Source of the DNA: Branchiostoma floridae
Lineage: Eukaryota > Chordata > Leptocardii > Amphioxiformes > Branchiostomatidae
Length of the DNA stretch: 64,000 bases
Direction of reading: 5' to 3'
NCBI RefSeq assembly: GCF_000003815.2
Contig: NC_049994.1
Coordinates: 8,196,316-8,260,315, forward strand
Shown here: positions 63,952 through 64,000 of the stretch, piece after piece
Position numbering within the stretch: the first letter of the stretch is position 1
How the letters are laid out: every line of letters begins with the position of its first letter
Translations under genes and position numbers: made by a program
Notes under the pieces: model-generated
The model's database searches: none
Told to the model about the DNA's origin: nothing
What the model saw: the letters and a program-made list of their open reading frames with translations, nothing else

Positions 63952-63987
63952 ATTTGCATCGACACCGGCACCAGTGTCGATGCAAAT
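63952..63987. repeat. 14-bp perfect palindrome arms with octamer motifs
   Basis: ATTTGCATCGACAC (63952-63965) and GTGTCGATGCAAAT (63974-63987), 8-nt centre. Another overlapping inverted pair (CCGGTGTCGAT / ATCGACACCGG) lies just left. ATTTGCAT and ATGCAAAT are POU octamer sequences. It may be the end of a repeat that continues beyond the window. Confidence 0.7.
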
Positions 63988-64000
63988 GCCTGAACTGGAG

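Overview
The window looks like a piece of a cephalochordate (amphioxus, Branchiostoma-like) nuclear genome. The evidence is intron-split genes with GT/AG junctions, amphioxus-style C2H2 zinc-finger arrays that alternate CGECGYRT and CDQCDYSA fingers, an intronless leucine-rich-repeat receptor, and a dense load of LINEs, MITEs, foldback elements and satellites. The species is inferred from gene and repeat style, not from a search.

Layout. 1-2.1 kb: 5' half of a minus-strand non-LTR retrotransposon (PHD finger, endonuclease, start of RT), frameshifted. 3.4 kb: a perfect hairpin between direct repeats. 6.2-13.0 kb (+): a complete ten-exon ecto-5'-nucleotidase (CD73/NT5E-like) gene of 580 residues whose introns carry copies of its own exon ends. 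13.9-15.0 kb (-): zinc-finger gene A. 15.7-18.8 kb: a decayed tandem cassette with two paralogous 106-nt candidate exons. 19.6-22.3 kb (+): an LRR transmembrane receptor with a repeated NPxY cytoplasmic tail. 25.0-27.3 kb (+): zinc-finger gene B with 13 fingers. 28.3-37.0 kb (+): zinc-finger gene C, a 2022-residue single coding exon with 31 fingers in eight modules. Its first intron contains a 1.7-kb foldback element filled with arrays of short palindromes. 37-47.8 kb: repeats only (5S rRNA-derived SINE, MITEs, a 2.6-kb satellite, LINE tails). 47.9-49.1 kb (-): an intronless galanin/allatostatin-A-type GPCR, preceded by four 200-bp tandem repeats that keep a reading frame. 50-60 kb: sparse, with relics of a GPCR duplication and a few candidate exons. 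60.6-64 kb: nested transposons (TIR element with a LINE inside it, then a MITE cut by an L1/Tx1-type LINE).

How the genes relate. The three zinc-finger genes share one architecture: a conserved promoter block with a CCATTTTG core, a noncoding first exon ending in a strong donor, then a single coding exon. They are therefore a local tandem family; A is divergently oriented. All three arrays end in broken fingers. The nucleotidase, LRR receptor and GPCR are independent surface-protein genes with no operon-like coupling. Tandem duplication at every scale (20 bp to 2.4 kb) is the dominant process in the window.
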